Part shown: positions 9,971 through 21,701 of the stretch, piece after piece
How the letters are laid out: each line of letters begins with the position of its first letter
Numbering within the stretch: the stretch's first letter is position 1
Program-made: the position numbers and the translations under genes
Origin: Chrysoporthe austroafricana
Taxonomy: Eukaryota; Ascomycota; Sordariomycetes; Diaporthales; Cryphonectriaceae
Assembly (NCBI GenBank): GCA_001051155.2
Contig: JYIP02000005.1
Location: forward strand, 3,348,001-3,412,000
DNA length: 64,000 nt
Direction: 5' to 3'
Notes under the pieces: generated by a model
Seen by the model: only the letters and a program-made list of their open reading frames with translations
Told to the model about the DNA's origin: nothing
Database searches by the model: none

Positions 9971-12399
9971 ACTGTAGTCGCATTCTTGGTAGTTACTTCG
10001 CGCTCCTCGTCCAGCTCCAACGCCTCGTCCGGCTTGTAACTAATGTCCCACTCCACTGTTCCTCGTGGCCAAGGAACAAACACGTCACTTGGTGATGATG
10101 TGGTCGGCGCAGCGATTTTCTTTCGTAATTTGGAGGTTGAATACAATGACGGAACACCCTTGAATGTTGGTCGCGGGTGATGCATAGCTGCGGCGACGTA
10201 GTCTACGAGTGAAGGCATTTTTGAGGGAAGATACCATGCCTGATTGCAACTTTCCCATCTTACTCAAGTGTCTGCTAAAGACCACCATCCTCCCAAAAGC
10301 AAGAAAGACACGATTACACTAGGTAGTATCATGTTACATGATCAATGCTTTCGGCAAAGTGCAGACTCGGGCAAGGGCCATCGTGATGTCTTCGAGCTCC
10401 CTCCCTCTTGCAGTCGAATTATCAGACATTATTACAGTAAATATGACTCGCCCGGTGCTCATCACAATTCCCGCTCCCCATATCAGCAGACATGATAGCG
10501 CGCAGTTGCCGAGAATATCACGCAAGTGGGTGTCTGCCAGCAAGTCGGCAACTTTTCGGACGAAGCCCGTCGGCAAGGCGTAGGTCTTGTAGTCTAATAA
10601 AGCTGGATGATTAGAACCAACTTCATAAGGTGTCAACTGGCGGTTTACAAATCGCCAAGGTCTTGGAATGATGGTGATTTCCAGCAACTGTCCCACCTTG
10701 TGGTATAAGCCATGGCGTAGACACACGGCCGAATTCATTGTCGCCCTCATGGATGGTGAAGTGCTTATGTAAAAATCTGAGCCAATGTTTGAAAAGATAT
10801 CAAATTTAGTATTCGAAGATTATCCTCTCGTAAATCAGCTTTTGCGTGCGGTAACCGATTTATCATAATTAACGTACTCACTTCAGCTTAAGGAGGTTTG
10901 TTCTCTCGCTTGGACTAGAGGAGACCACTGCTGAAGAATTTTGTTGGACTGATTCTCAGACTGTTGAACACATCTATGCCATATATATATTGCAATGTGC
11001 TCAAGTGAGTTCGTACTTAATTCGCAATCGCAAGTGTCAAGAGCCTTCAGTGGTCCGACTGCGGTTGCTCGTAGCGAATCGTAATCTGACCAGGCTGAGC
11101 ACCTTGTCCACTGAAAGGTAACACCTGACAGATCGATAATGCTGAATCAATTCACCCATACCACTGGGGCACTTGGAAGCATGGTGGTGTTGATATGTTG
11201 CCGCTCCAATCTCTCTTGTTAGTCTTAGACATAACTACATATTAGCTGGACGTTGTGCAGCCGTACATTGGCAATGCCTGTGCATAAAGCCACTCAGAAT
11301 ATCTCACTGTCGCTTGTAGATATTGTCAGATCCCTATGGCCGCATGACCATAACGGTGTAACCACCAGCCGGTTAATCCTCTGATAACACAACGCAGTGA
11401 CTGGTTCGTCTCAGCAACCCGCACGCAGCGCGCGCACCAGTGGTGCCTGCGGCCACGCCAAACAGCTTCACCAAGTCCTCCAAAGAATACCGCATACTGA
11501 GCTCGGAAAATTCGCCTCATCAAACGAGGTCTTTCGGCGGGAGAAACCTGAGACTACAGACCCTACGACGAAGAATGAGAATCCACCGGTATTAATAGTC
11601 AGTCGCCGGCCGCAAATAGTTTGAATACATTAACAAATCAAATGGGTCGACGGGGCGCTGAGTAGCCGATTTGCATTCTGACGAAAGGCAACGAATCTGG
11701 ATTACCAATAGTACGCCTTGAGACAAAGCAGTTCACCAGTCGTCACCATGATCATTTGTACCCAATTCGTTACCATCGCCGATTAGCGAGCCCTGTAGCG
11801 TCGCCGAGAATGGGTCTTAATTCTCTTCGTTGACAAAAAGCCGGTCACGGATACAATATTGTAGCATCACATATAGACTCCACACCCCGCTCGTCTTATG
11901 TAGCTGTCACTCTGCCGCGATGTATGCACTGTCAGTCACTTGCAGTACATCTTTTATGAAAGACTGCAGGGCCGCGACCGTACAAAAGCTTCAAATTAGT
12001 CAGGTCGACTTAAGGTGGCTCCCGAGGTCGGCATAAAGGACATTATGACGAGACCCATGTCGAGCCCCAGTTCGCGGCCGGTCAACCTAGTGCTCTACAT
12101 TTCGGCACCTCAAGAATACCTTCCCCCTGTCTCCTCGTCTCATTAGTAGACTTAGCCTTCAATTCTTCCGTTGAGAACACACCTTGTCTCCTCAGTTCAG
12201 AAGTTGAAGCCCATAATACCCTGCCAGAGATGCACAGCCAGGAGGAAAATCCCGAAGAATTCTGCAATCTCATTGTCTCACATGCATTCTACCTTCCCAT
12301 AATTCCCGATGCCATTAACGGCCCAATCTAGCATTCTCAGTCCAAGGCAACCGGAATTCAAATTACGTTATGACTTTATTCTAAAACCCGATTGAAAAG

Positions 12400-12680
12400 T
12401 AAGCGAAATCCATCCATTCATCAACTTGTAACTAATATTTGAAGTTTTATTCGTGGGACAAAAGCATGTCCTTACTACTACGAAACTACGCCAACATGTA
12501 AATAGCAATAATCGTAATGAGAAACACCATTAATTGTAAGTGACTGCCTGAAAAGAATCTGCCTCTTAAGAGTGTATATAAGGGAGAGGCGTCTCGTCTC
12601 GGTGAAATCTTTATTACCGCCACAAGCTGCGAGAGTAAAGGTATTGTCCGTTATTACTACTCATTTCTTCTATGTCTTTG
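12400..12680. mobile_element. Possible solo-LTR or LTR remnant
   Basis: The stretch has the layout of an LTR end: AT-rich upstream sequence, a TATA-like box (gtgtatataaggg, about 12572-12584), then a short leader to about 12680. An alternating purine-rich gag-like open segment (GAAGGAAGAGATGCCGGAAAGG onward, about 12760) follows. I could not find a matching second LTR, a target-site duplication or a primer-binding site, so this is a weak guess. Confidence 0.2.
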
Positions 12681-12844
12681 CAGTGGCTCAGTACTTCAGC
12701 GCTTCTTGCTAAGTAGCGGCCAGAAAAAAACTAGGCCGCTGCAGCAGGAGACGATTGGCAGAAGGAAGAGATGCCGGAAAGGATGCGAGACCAGGCCGAG
12801 TCCGAGCCAGCGCCCGCCGCAACTGCAATTGCAGCTAGGTTTGT

Positions 12845-12982
12845 CTCGCTGTTGATGTTGGCTTAATAACCGTGGTTACTCAGGATATTTGCTGATTAGA
12901 CGCGATTCGTGGAGGTAATAGGGAGTGATAGTAGCTGGAACGATCTCGGCGTTGATATTGGCCTGATCATCGTAGTTGTTCA
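12845..12982. repeat. Diverged 39-bp direct repeat
   Basis: Two 39-bp copies at 12845-12883 and 12944-12982, both starting TCTCG and ending TCA, match at 29 of 39 positions. Eight of the ten differences are transitions (C/T or G/A). A 60-bp spacer separates them. Transition bias is what repeat-induced point mutation or ordinary decay of duplicated DNA would leave; two short copies cannot separate these. Confidence 0.55.
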
Positions 12983-14761
12983 TAACCCACAACCCCCCGG
13001 GTCCCCACACTGCTCCCTCCCATAACGGCCCGCCCCGCATTGAGTTCTGATGCTAACAATTAGCCCTGGACCCTGTCACGCCGTCACTGTACCTAGGCCC
13101 GTGGTGGCCTGCCAGTAAATCATTATGTTATGTTACTTGGCTCCTAACTCACCATCTCCTTGGTCCTCATCCCAATGCAAGATCTAACCATGGATAGTGT
13201 GCGTTGATAAGTGCTATGGAAAATCTCAGATTCATTATATCGAGAGGCAAGAAGGTGTTGCTTACATACAAATATACCGGATATTCGTCAACCCTCCTAC
13301 ACGAGAGTACTAGGGGAAGGATCCGAGGTTCATGGTGACTTATGCCATGGAGTGAGGGCGGTGATTTTTGTTAACAGCGCGAAATGGACTAGCATAGAAA
13401 CAGTCCAAGCAAACTAAGAGTTTGGATCGGGTCTCTAGTCGGTGGACAAGCATGTGCAGAGTATGTACTTGCATAGTATATCCCCTTACTAACTAGGAAT
13501 GGCTCCACGACAGTGGAAGATGACCCTCTCGTGCCTCAATAGACAAGTCCACCGCCCGGGGAGTATGGGCCAACGGTAAACTTCCTACACCCCTGGAGCA
13601 CTTCCAACTGCGGCAAGCCGATATCTGACCAAGATGCACAGGGTCGCAGGGGTATTTTCAATTGTCTGGACAAGCCATTTGCATACGGCAGGGAGATAGA
13701 GAATCGGATATCAGCGCCTAGCTTAGGGCATGCCTTACCTGTGATTAGTTCCCTGTTTTCACTGCTTCTATTGCTTATCCTCTTCGATATGCGTTCTCCT
13801 CGCTCCCACGAATACATCCGCGAAGATCAATTCAGCTATGGCCAGCACAGAGCGCTTATTCCGTCTCGATTCTCGCAGGCAAGCCGGAGAACCAAGGTAA
13901 GTTGCAAAAGAGCAGACATTCAATAGCTTCACGATGTTCTCTTTCCCCAGCCCTCAACTAATTTAGGTGCTGGTAGAAAAACTCGAGGACGAAAAACAAG
14001 CCAAACCAACTTGCAGGGCCTTTGGACAGCCCGTCCATAGGAATAGAGGCTACTTGAAGTCTGCTCTTCAAGCCTGACCATTAATTAGTTCATTCCCGTA
14101 CTATTCTTAATATCCTTCTCCTTCACGTCATGAACGCCCATACCATTATGCGTTCCGCCGCAAATACATAAGAGAAGCAGAGTGGAGCCTTCGACGATCC
14201 TATTGCGAATAATTACCTCTAGCCCTTCCATTCCCTCTCTGGTATTACCGTTGCGACAGAGGGTGAGAGCCGACAGCGCTTGTCAGAAGAAATAAATTGT
14301 GAGCGAGAAAGTAAATGTTTTGCATTAACTCACGGTCAGGAGAATCCACAAGGGCGAATCCATGCACAACGCTTATTTTTTAAGATTTCCCCTTGTTAGT
14401 CTCCAGCTCCTCTAACCGTCGTGTTTTGCTCATGGGAGTTAGGAAGACGCCAGCGGGAGTGCGAGGACGTTATCAGCTTCAAAAAAAAAAATTAAGAAGA
14501 CGTGTATTCAGAAGCCTGAAAGAAAGAAGTCATGACGGGTACTCTCAGTAGAATGCGGAAATTCCTTCCCCGATAAAGTGCAAGCAGCTTGTTTCAATGC
14601 AAGGCGTGTTCTACCCAGCAACTTGTAATCCAATCTGAGTACTTACATTAGCCCTTATACAATCTTCACAGGCGCTTCGGGCCTTCCAGTCCCTCTCTCA
14701 AAGGCACTCGAGCCTGGCTTGAGCTCACAAACGTTCGGTCGACATCACACAGGTTGAACTT

Positions 14762-16125
14762 TTACTTCGATTCCTCCGGTACGAGCACCGTACTCCCCTC
14801 AACATCCTTCTCCTTCGCGTCGTAGAATTTGTCGAGATCCTGCACGACCTGCCGCCCCTTCCACTTCGGCATGATATCCGCGCCGTCCTTTCTCATGTTA
14901 TACTGTAACCAATGCGGCGTCGCCGCCAGTCCGGTTAGATTGCTCGCTAGAAGAGGGCAGATGACCTGTCCGCTCTTCCCGCTCAGCACCTGGCGCACGA
15001 TGGCCTCAGCGACCGTCTCGGGCTCGAGCGTCGGCAGCATGAAACCCTTGCTGTTGTGGTATCCCTCGAAGAGCGGCGTCTTGGTGTAGCCCTGGTTGAC
15101 GACCACGGTGCGCACCTTGGACGCGCCATAGCGCGTCGACAGCTCGGCGGTGAGGCCCTCGTGGAATGCGAGCGCGGCGGCCTTGGAGGAGGCGTAGTCG
15201 ACCATGTTGGGAACTGGGGGGCATTAGCATCTTACGCCCTGGATAGGGCCCCATAGACGCCTGATACTTACCGGTGACCCACGACGCGATGCTAGCGACG
15301 GTGACGATCATCCCGTGGTTGCTCTCAATCATGCTGGGCAGGAACTCATGGACCATCCAATAGTGCGCGAGCGCGTTCACGTCAAACGTGAAGCGCACGT
15401 CCTTCTCGCTGGAATCCATGATCGACTTACCCCTCGCGACACCGGCATTGTTGATCATGACCGTGGGGTAGCCGACCTTGGACCGGACCTCTTTGGCGAC
15501 AGCGGCAATCTCCTTCGGGTTGGTGATGTCGCACTTGAAGTAGTGCACGTTTGGAGCTGTGCCACTCACCCGTCAGCCTAGGGCGCACGCACGACAGCGA
15601 GCAAGGGCGCACGCACGCACGCATCCACGCAGGGCCGAGCTGCGCGTCTGCACTATTACGTGCCCCCGGCTGCGAAACTACGCGAGACCTCACTCATGTT
15701 GAAGTCAGGGAACCTGAAGTGGGATACCCACCCTCGAAAGTCAGAGGCTGAATGTCCAGCACCACGACCTTGACCCCCTTCTCGCTCAGGAACCGCACCA
15801 CATGGCCCCCGATACCGCCGCTGCCGCCGGTGATGAGCACGATCTCGCGCCCGCGCCAGTCGTACTGGTCGGCGGTCCAGTTGTTCAGGACCTTAGACGA
15901 GTACCAGCCGCTCAGCCAGCGCGCGACGCCGATGTAGAAGAGCACGCGGACCCGCGACAGGGCCTTCTGGTGGAGGATGCTGAGGTTCTGGCCGCGCTGG
16001 GTGAAGCGCGCCAGGAGCAGGAGGGGTAGCGTGACGAGGGGGTTGAGCGCCGTGTTGGAGATGAGGCGCGCGAAGACGTCGGCCTTGAGGCCTTCGCGGG
16101 GGAGCAGGCCGTTGTGCATCGGCAT
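14762..16125 (-). CDS. Short-chain dehydrogenase (retinol dehydrogenase / SDR16C type)
   Basis: NAD(P)-dependent oxidoreductase resembling epidermal retinol dehydrogenase and 17-beta-HSD11, usually membrane- or lipid-droplet-bound; the fungal substrate is unknown. Three exons: 16125-15732, 15556-15272 and 15213-14762, about 376 residues. A hydrophobic N-terminal segment (residues about 28-40) and a second one (about 60-72) precede the Rossmann motif TGGSGGIG at 99-106. Further motifs in order are CDIT, INNAGVARG, the catalytic serine region VTVASIASW and the active-site YASSK. Splicing at 15731-15557 and 15271-15214 restores these motifs in frame. Intron 1 is GC-rich with CGCA repeats. It is transcribed away from the AT-rich island's right edge toward it, head to tail with the pseudouridine salvage gene. 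Confidence 0.87.
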
Positions 16126-16781
16126 GTTGGCTACGGGGTGGGCGTGTTCTGCTCAGGATCCGGCCTCGACCTGGTCTGCTGTCGATTGGTGGGCAAGCTG
16201 CTCGTGACGAGAGAACGTACGATGTTGATTAGGGAGCGGGTGGGCACAGCAGCTGAGCTGCAAGCTTAAGTTCTTGTCTCAGCTGAGGGCAATAGCTCCC
16301 TCCCGGCCGGCGTCAATAGTCACCGATTCTCACAAAACCCATGCAGTGGCCTGGCCTGCCTGACCAAGCTTGGGTTCGTCGGAGAAAGACATTGTCTCTC
16401 CACGCAGTAGGTTTGCCATGTGTGCAGCAGCCGAGGCCCGGGGATATAAGGATGCGGGGCACAAGTACCCCGGAGGCGCAAGCAGAACCAAGCACGTGCC
16501 AGGGTAGACGGCGGTGGCGTGCATTGAGTGTGTCCGGACGAGTGGAAAAGGCCCACCGTCTGAAGGAGCAGTGAGTTTCAAACATCGGCGGAGGAGGCCG
16601 GTGGAAGAAGACAGCCGTCTTGCGTGCGAATGTAGCATACTAGCCTGAGATATTGGCGTTGTATTTGCAGTGGAGATCTGTTGTGTAACAGACTTGTATA
16701 CGGTGACGATGACGGCCTCCACCACGTAATGAATTCCCAATCAGCATTGACTGCCCTACACAGATAGCATGAGGCACGCCC
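16126..16781. other. Intergenic: SDR promoter and 3' end of the salvage gene
   Basis: A 656-bp spacer between two minus-strand genes. It should contain the SDR promoter on the left and the terminator of the glycosidase/kinase gene on the right. Open frames at 16313-16740 lack any domain. Nothing else is recognisable. Confidence 0.45.
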
Positions 16782-19331
16782 TTACTGCATCTCCCTTCCA
16801 CAGGCAGCCAGCAGCTTTCTTCCAAGTGCGCCTAGATCCGGACTCACGCTCAGATGGCTCTTAAGTGTCATGACAGCCGCATTCTGCGCAACATCCACGA
16901 GGTCCTCAGTCCTTCCCCCGAGCGCCAGACCCGCGACCAATGTGCCCAGGAAGGTATCTCCCATGCCGTTCACCGAGACGGGCGTGCCGACTCTCTCGAT
17001 GGCCGGGTATAGTCTCATGTAAATGCCCCCGACATGCGGGTGCCCTGGCGCCGCGCGCGTGAGGATATACCGCTCGTGCTCAGGGTCAAAAAGCCTCGGG
17101 TCATCCGGCTTCAGTATCGTCGTGAGCAGCGCGCCCTTATCACCCATCTTGGTGATGATGGCCGGTATATACGGCAGCAGCTGAACGCTCTGCACCGGGA
17201 TGCCGACGTCCGTCATCTCGGTCGACGTCAGGCTAACAAAACGTTCCCGCGCGCCGCCGCGCATCCCGAACGCATCGATGACCTCAAACCAAGGCATACT
17301 ATCCATGTAGCCATTCTCCTTCGCAGCGTGGTACATCGCCCTAAGCTCATACTGATTTGGCGTAGCAAGTGTGACCGCAACCTTCGGGAACAGAGGCAGC
17401 TTGTGCCCCTTAGGAAATAGCCCGGCCGCTTTGATCGTCGAGACGGGCTCGAAGGCAACCTGCGCGCCATTGACCCCGCCTGTCTTGATCCAGTTGTGAA
17501 TATCCTTGGGAGTCCAGTTGCCATCCACGACGAGCCACTTGGGCTTGGTGGCCTGTACGATGGATGTCCAGTAGGTGGGGAAGGAGTGTGACGTGAGAAT
17601 GGCCATGTCCGCCATGGCGAGCATGAGATTCTTGTCAGCGTCGTTGACGGCGACATACTGTGCAGTTCGTGCTGAGGGGTACTCCGGGCCTAGCTGGCGG
17701 ATATAGGTTGTGTCGAGGCCGTTCCTCTCCATGCTAGTCAGAATCGTCGCGCCGGCACTGAATGCTGCGTAAGTACGCAATCACAACCTGTGTGTGGGTG
17801 CGAGGACTCACATGTCGCTCCCGATCATACTGCACAGCTTGACCTTGAGGTTTCGATGTATGCTCTGCGCGGCGAGGGCAACGTTGTGGCCAACACCACC
17901 GATAGACTGTGTGATACCGGCTGGGTTGGAAGTGTGGAGGATGGGCGTGAGAGGTTTTGGGTCATCGTGTCTGTCATTGTGGAAATTACAGTTGAGATCG
18001 AGAGCCACCGAGCCGGCGACCAGGATATCGGCTTTAGAGGAAGTCTCCTGAACCTTAGGAAGACCTTGCTCGCTCTTCCGTCCTGTGGAGCTCGGGGGAA
18101 AATATGGTCTGAGCCCAAGCCGCCTCGTCAGTCTAGAAATGTTCATGGTATCGAGTAACAGGTCGGTCCTTACTGGTGACGGGCTGGATTCCTGCCCTCA
18201 GATTCGTTTTCGAGGTTGCACAACTCAACGGCGACCCTCGCCGCCCGAGCAACATTGGCTTGCACCAAGTTCAGGTTCGCGGGTGCGCTTCGCCCGTCGC
18301 TAAGCTCCCGTATCCTCCTCAGAATGAACGGCGTGTTTGCGTTTCCGGCGAAGCCCTGCTCATCAGCCTCCCGTACTGCAGTATTGATGATCTGGTCCAT
18401 CACCTCCCGCGGTATCTCATGCTCCTTGGGGATAGGATTTGCCAAGACCATGCCACTTTCAATGCCCAGCTTCTCTTGGGCGAGTATCATCGCGGCTGCT
18501 TGCCTCTCATCGCCGACCACATGCGGGCTCTTGATCCCACTCTCACGCGCCCAGAAAGCGGGGAGGTCGACATCTCCCTTCCTCCCGTCGGCGAAGGTTG
18601 CGACCAGCACGCCCTGGGTCTCGAGATACTCCAGAGTGCGTGGGATGTCGAGGAAACCCTTGGGCCCGCTGCTGATGACCGCGACTCTCGTCCGGCCAAG
18701 CTCGGTGAGATCGGCCGAGATGTCCATGGAGTTCTCACCGCCGCGGTGAACGCCTCCCAGCCCACCTGTGCCGAAGATGCGAATGCCAGCTGCCCGTGCA
18801 AGAATCATGGTCCCGGCGATGGTAGTACCGCCATGCAGTCTGCGGCCGTTCAATCCCTGGTCTCGAGCTTAGCAGCAACGCGTCACAGGAGAGTGGTATG
18901 GCACATACCGCTCCAGCAATTTGCGCAAAATCTCGCCTCGAGATCTTCATCGCACCCTCGTCAACCATGCGGTCGATCTCCTCCGGGCTCAGCCCGACCT
19001 TGGGTATACCATCGAGCACACCGATGGTGGCAGGCACAGCGCCATGCCTGCGGACGACGGCGTTCAGCACGTCAGGGAGGTCTCTACCTAGTGCTCCGTG
19101 GGTGTAGATCGTGGACTCAAGAGCAACTACCGGTCTGTTGGTGGCGATGGCGTCTCTGACTTCTGGCGAAACCCGAATGAGACTGCTCAAGCCATCTGTA
19201 GACTTCGTATAATATCTCCGGCCATTTGTGATAGGTGCTAGGGCAGGAAAGCATCGCGAGGACCGTATCAGGCTATAATTGTAAGGAGGCCATCGACGCA
19301 CATGGCTCGTTCCGCGACCTATGAGAGCCAT
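16782..19331 (-). CDS. Bifunctional pseudouridine-5'-phosphate glycosidase / pseudouridine kinase
   Basis: Fused enzyme for pseudouridine salvage: the PfkB-type kinase makes pseudouridine 5'-phosphate, and the IndA/PsuG-type glycosidase splits it to uracil and ribose 5-phosphate. Four exons: 19331-18909, 18856-18174, 18132-17812 and 17757-16782, about 800 residues. The N-terminal 45 residues are Arg/Ser-rich without acidic residues and end near RRYYTKS, like a mitochondrial presequence. The glycosidase half has VALESTIYTHG, GLSPEEI, KISRRD, GLNGRRLHGGTTIAGTM, FGTGGLGGVHRG and FAGNANTPF. The kinase half has DILVAGSVALDL, GGVGHNVALAA, MIGSD, the ATP-site VNGMGDTFLGTLVAG and TPNQYEL. Each intron junction restores motif continuity, so this is one gene, as in the fused S. 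pombe SPAC1861.05 type. Confidence 0.9.
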
Positions 19332-20380
19332 TGCCTATGGCCTGTCGGTGGGTGGCGCCAGAGCCCAAGAGAGCTCCCGGACCCAATGCAGCGGCCTCGA
19401 ATGAGATGAGACTCTGGTGCGAGGAGAAACTGGGCTGAACCACGGTCGAGCTGTTCTGCGTCAATGCAGCACGTTCACGTACGTCCTCGGCACCCTCATT
19501 GCCCCAAGATCCTCTTTTGTTGCCCGAATTGATCTCGCTCAGCTGCTAGCACCGAGCCATGGTGGAGCTGCTGATATCGTCCCTGGAGGTTGCAGTTGAT
19601 ATCGGAGGAGGCCGAAGCAACCTAGACTCGATTCCAGCTCGTCGGGACGCCATTCCGGAGCCGAATCGCCTTGTGGGCCTCCACTCGCAACGATCACCAA
19701 TCACCGCGAGGAAGATCCCGGGCTCAGGGCATCCACCCATCTCTCTAGGTGTTTCAGGATCTTATATGCACCACTACTTAGGCTTCTGACAGCCGTCAAC
19801 CACCACCCCTCCACTCCCTCCCAAAGGCGTCGATGCGCATGATGACGTTAGGGAGGGAGAGCATGAGAGTGCCTGCACCGGCAAGTGCTAACCGTTATGG
19901 TACCAATCACCGGCCTCATTACTCTGGTATGACATGGTCGTCACCATGTTGCCCGGTTCGCCGTCGAGCTTGCAACTTGCAAGATGGGGCACGGGATCGC
20001 CTCTTGATGACATCCGAGCCGGGGTCGACCTCAGCGAACCTCAACGCATAACACAATGGATCACGTCGCAGATGAATACCCCTGCAATGCAAATTTAAGC
20101 TTGTTCTCTCGCTGTCCGCATCCCAATTCCCAGGAGGCTCCCCTCATTAATTCAGAGAGCCCATCTTGGGAGATCCTCGAGTGCTGTCAGATCTTCGTCC
20201 CAACCTTGGTGTCTCCAAAATCACCAGATCAGGTTTTGTTCCTCAGTGTGCCGAGTGATTATATAGTATCCTCGGTTTGTTTCGTTCCTGCAGGGCCTCA
20301 TTCACCTGACACGGCCTTCTACTCTCCTCTTCATCCCGTAGTCTAACAGAGTCGCGCCTCACTCATCGCCAGCTGGCAAG
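19332..20380. other. Divergent promoter region
   Basis: About 1.05 kb separates the salvage gene from a secreted-protein gene on the other strand. A TATA-like tattatatagta-type sequence (about 20258-20270) lies some 110 bp before the ATG at 20381. A 7-bp inverted repeat with a 4-nt loop, ACATGGT...ACCATGT, sits at 19932-19949. No coding sequence is supported. Confidence 0.45.
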
Positions 20381-21213
20381 ATGTTGCGGCGGCTATTCTC
20401 TGCGGCACTGCTGCCGCTCTTCGTCAGCCAAGGATTAGGCCAAAACTTCACAGAATCAAATGGCCAGATATACACACCGGGATTCGCTGTCGTGGACTCG
20501 CCACAGCCCGGCACGCCGGAGGGGGGAGGTAGGCTCGAACATCAGATGACACTGAGCTACAAGCAGACCCCGGACTAACATCATCCCCAGCAACGATCGA
20601 GGTTGCCCTCGACGTAAGCGCCGATGGCATCCTGCCTCTGGACGCAGCTTCGAACAGCCCCAGCCTAATACACAATATAACAATCTTCATGTACAGCTAC
20701 GACACCGGCCGGAACTTCACCGTCTCCAACGGGACCACCGCGAATGGGACGTACCCGCCCATAATTCTATCCGAGCCCGGCAGCACCGTCAAGCACGTGA
20801 AGTGGACGTGGCCCTCCTGTCTCGTCGGCAACGGCCAGCCCACGTCGGCGGACAGCGACCGAGGCATCTACAACATCTCCATCAGGCAGAACTTCCGCCT
20901 CAACGGCACGGACCACTACACCGTCTTCGACCTGCCCATCTCCGTGACGAATAGCATCGACAACTCGACGACGCGCCCTGACTGTGACTCGCTGAACAAC
21001 CCCTTGATGACGCCCGAACAGATCAACGCCACGGCGGCGAACAGCGTGGGCATCCTGTTTGCGCCAGGGGATTCTAAGACTGTGCAGGTCAAGCTGAACA
21101 GCACGGATCCGAGCGCGGGTGGGCTGGGCCTGGGAGGCGCGGGAATGGTCACTTGGAAGAGTGGTGCGCAGTGGATATGCGCGCTTGCTTTTGTCATGGC
21201 TCTTGTGCTGTAG
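20381..21213 (+). CDS. Secreted, heavily N-glycosylated probable GPI-anchored protein
   Basis: Function unknown; I recognise the architecture but no named family. Two exons, 20381-20528 and 20591-21213, give about 256 residues. A signal peptide (RRLFSAALLPLFVSQGLG) ends near residue 20 at GQNFTES. At least nine N-x-S/T sequons are visible (for example NFT, NIT, NGT, NIS, NST, NAT). A single pair of cysteines (WPSCLV and RPDCDS) may form a disulfide. The C-terminus ends in a small-residue stretch followed by a hydrophobic tail (WICALAFVMALVL) with no charged residue after it, the pattern of a GPI-attachment signal. Expected location is the plasma membrane or cell wall. The intron has gtaggc and ccccag borders and a clean in-frame join. 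Confidence 0.75.
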
Positions 21214-21701
21214 TCTATCAGACCTAGTCGGCCAGATGTATACGTGATACCCGGCGGTCATCTAGTTCATGTACGTCCGTACAGGTGGTGAAATAGCGTT
21301 GAGCTTAATGTAACCTCTAACCCTCAAGCTCGATTGGCCTAGACCCTAATCTCGCAGCTATCGACGGTTAGCCATTATATTATACAAGAATTTTTGAGAG
21401 CAAACACACGTGAAGAAACACCACTGAGAATTGAGGACAGATAATGAGATTTGCGGACAGATGGGCGAAGCTAATTTCGGAAGACTCGCAGGCGCGGCTG
21501 TAATAGCATCTCGGTAAATGTGGGGCCGTCGGCCCCCACCAAAACCAAGTAGGCCAATAGCGTACTTCCTGAACTTGCCCACTACTGCGAGGCTGCAGGT
21601 ACTTGCGACCGAGCCTAAAATTTCTGAACCCTGAAAATCTCAACCTCTTTTCAACTCCCTACCAACTCTCTGCCTCTAACACCAAAACACTGGACTTCAT
21701 C
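21214..21701. other. Intergenic and 5' leader of UTP18
   Basis: A 488-bp spacer. An ATG at 21603 is in frame with UTP18 and would add 33 residues, but the residues it adds are not charged like the Utp18 N-terminus, so I take the region to 21701 as leader. No other feature is seen. Confidence 0.45.

Larger units (their letters stand above)
9971..14761. other. Gene-poor, AT-richer island (decayed sequence)
   Basis: About 4.8 kb with no recognisable intact gene. Open frames are short; the longest is a minus-strand one of 138 residues at 10334-10750 with one hydrophobic segment and no known domain. Composition is visibly more AT-rich than the flanking coding blocks, with a HET relic at its left end and diverged repeats and LTR-like sequence near 12.4-13.0 kb. 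This fits a decayed transposon or accessory island. Promoter and 3' sequences of the flanking genes must lie at its edges. Confidence 0.5.

Noticed and set aside
10334..10750. 138-residue minus-strand open frame in the AT-rich island
   Set aside because: One hydrophobic segment but no recognisable family and no supporting context; could be a relic, not callable as a gene.
4431..16125. A secondary-metabolite cluster built around the monooxygenase and the SDR
   Set aside because: No polyketide, non-ribosomal peptide or terpene synthase, transporter or pathway regulator is present, and 8 kb of empty sequence separates the two enzymes.
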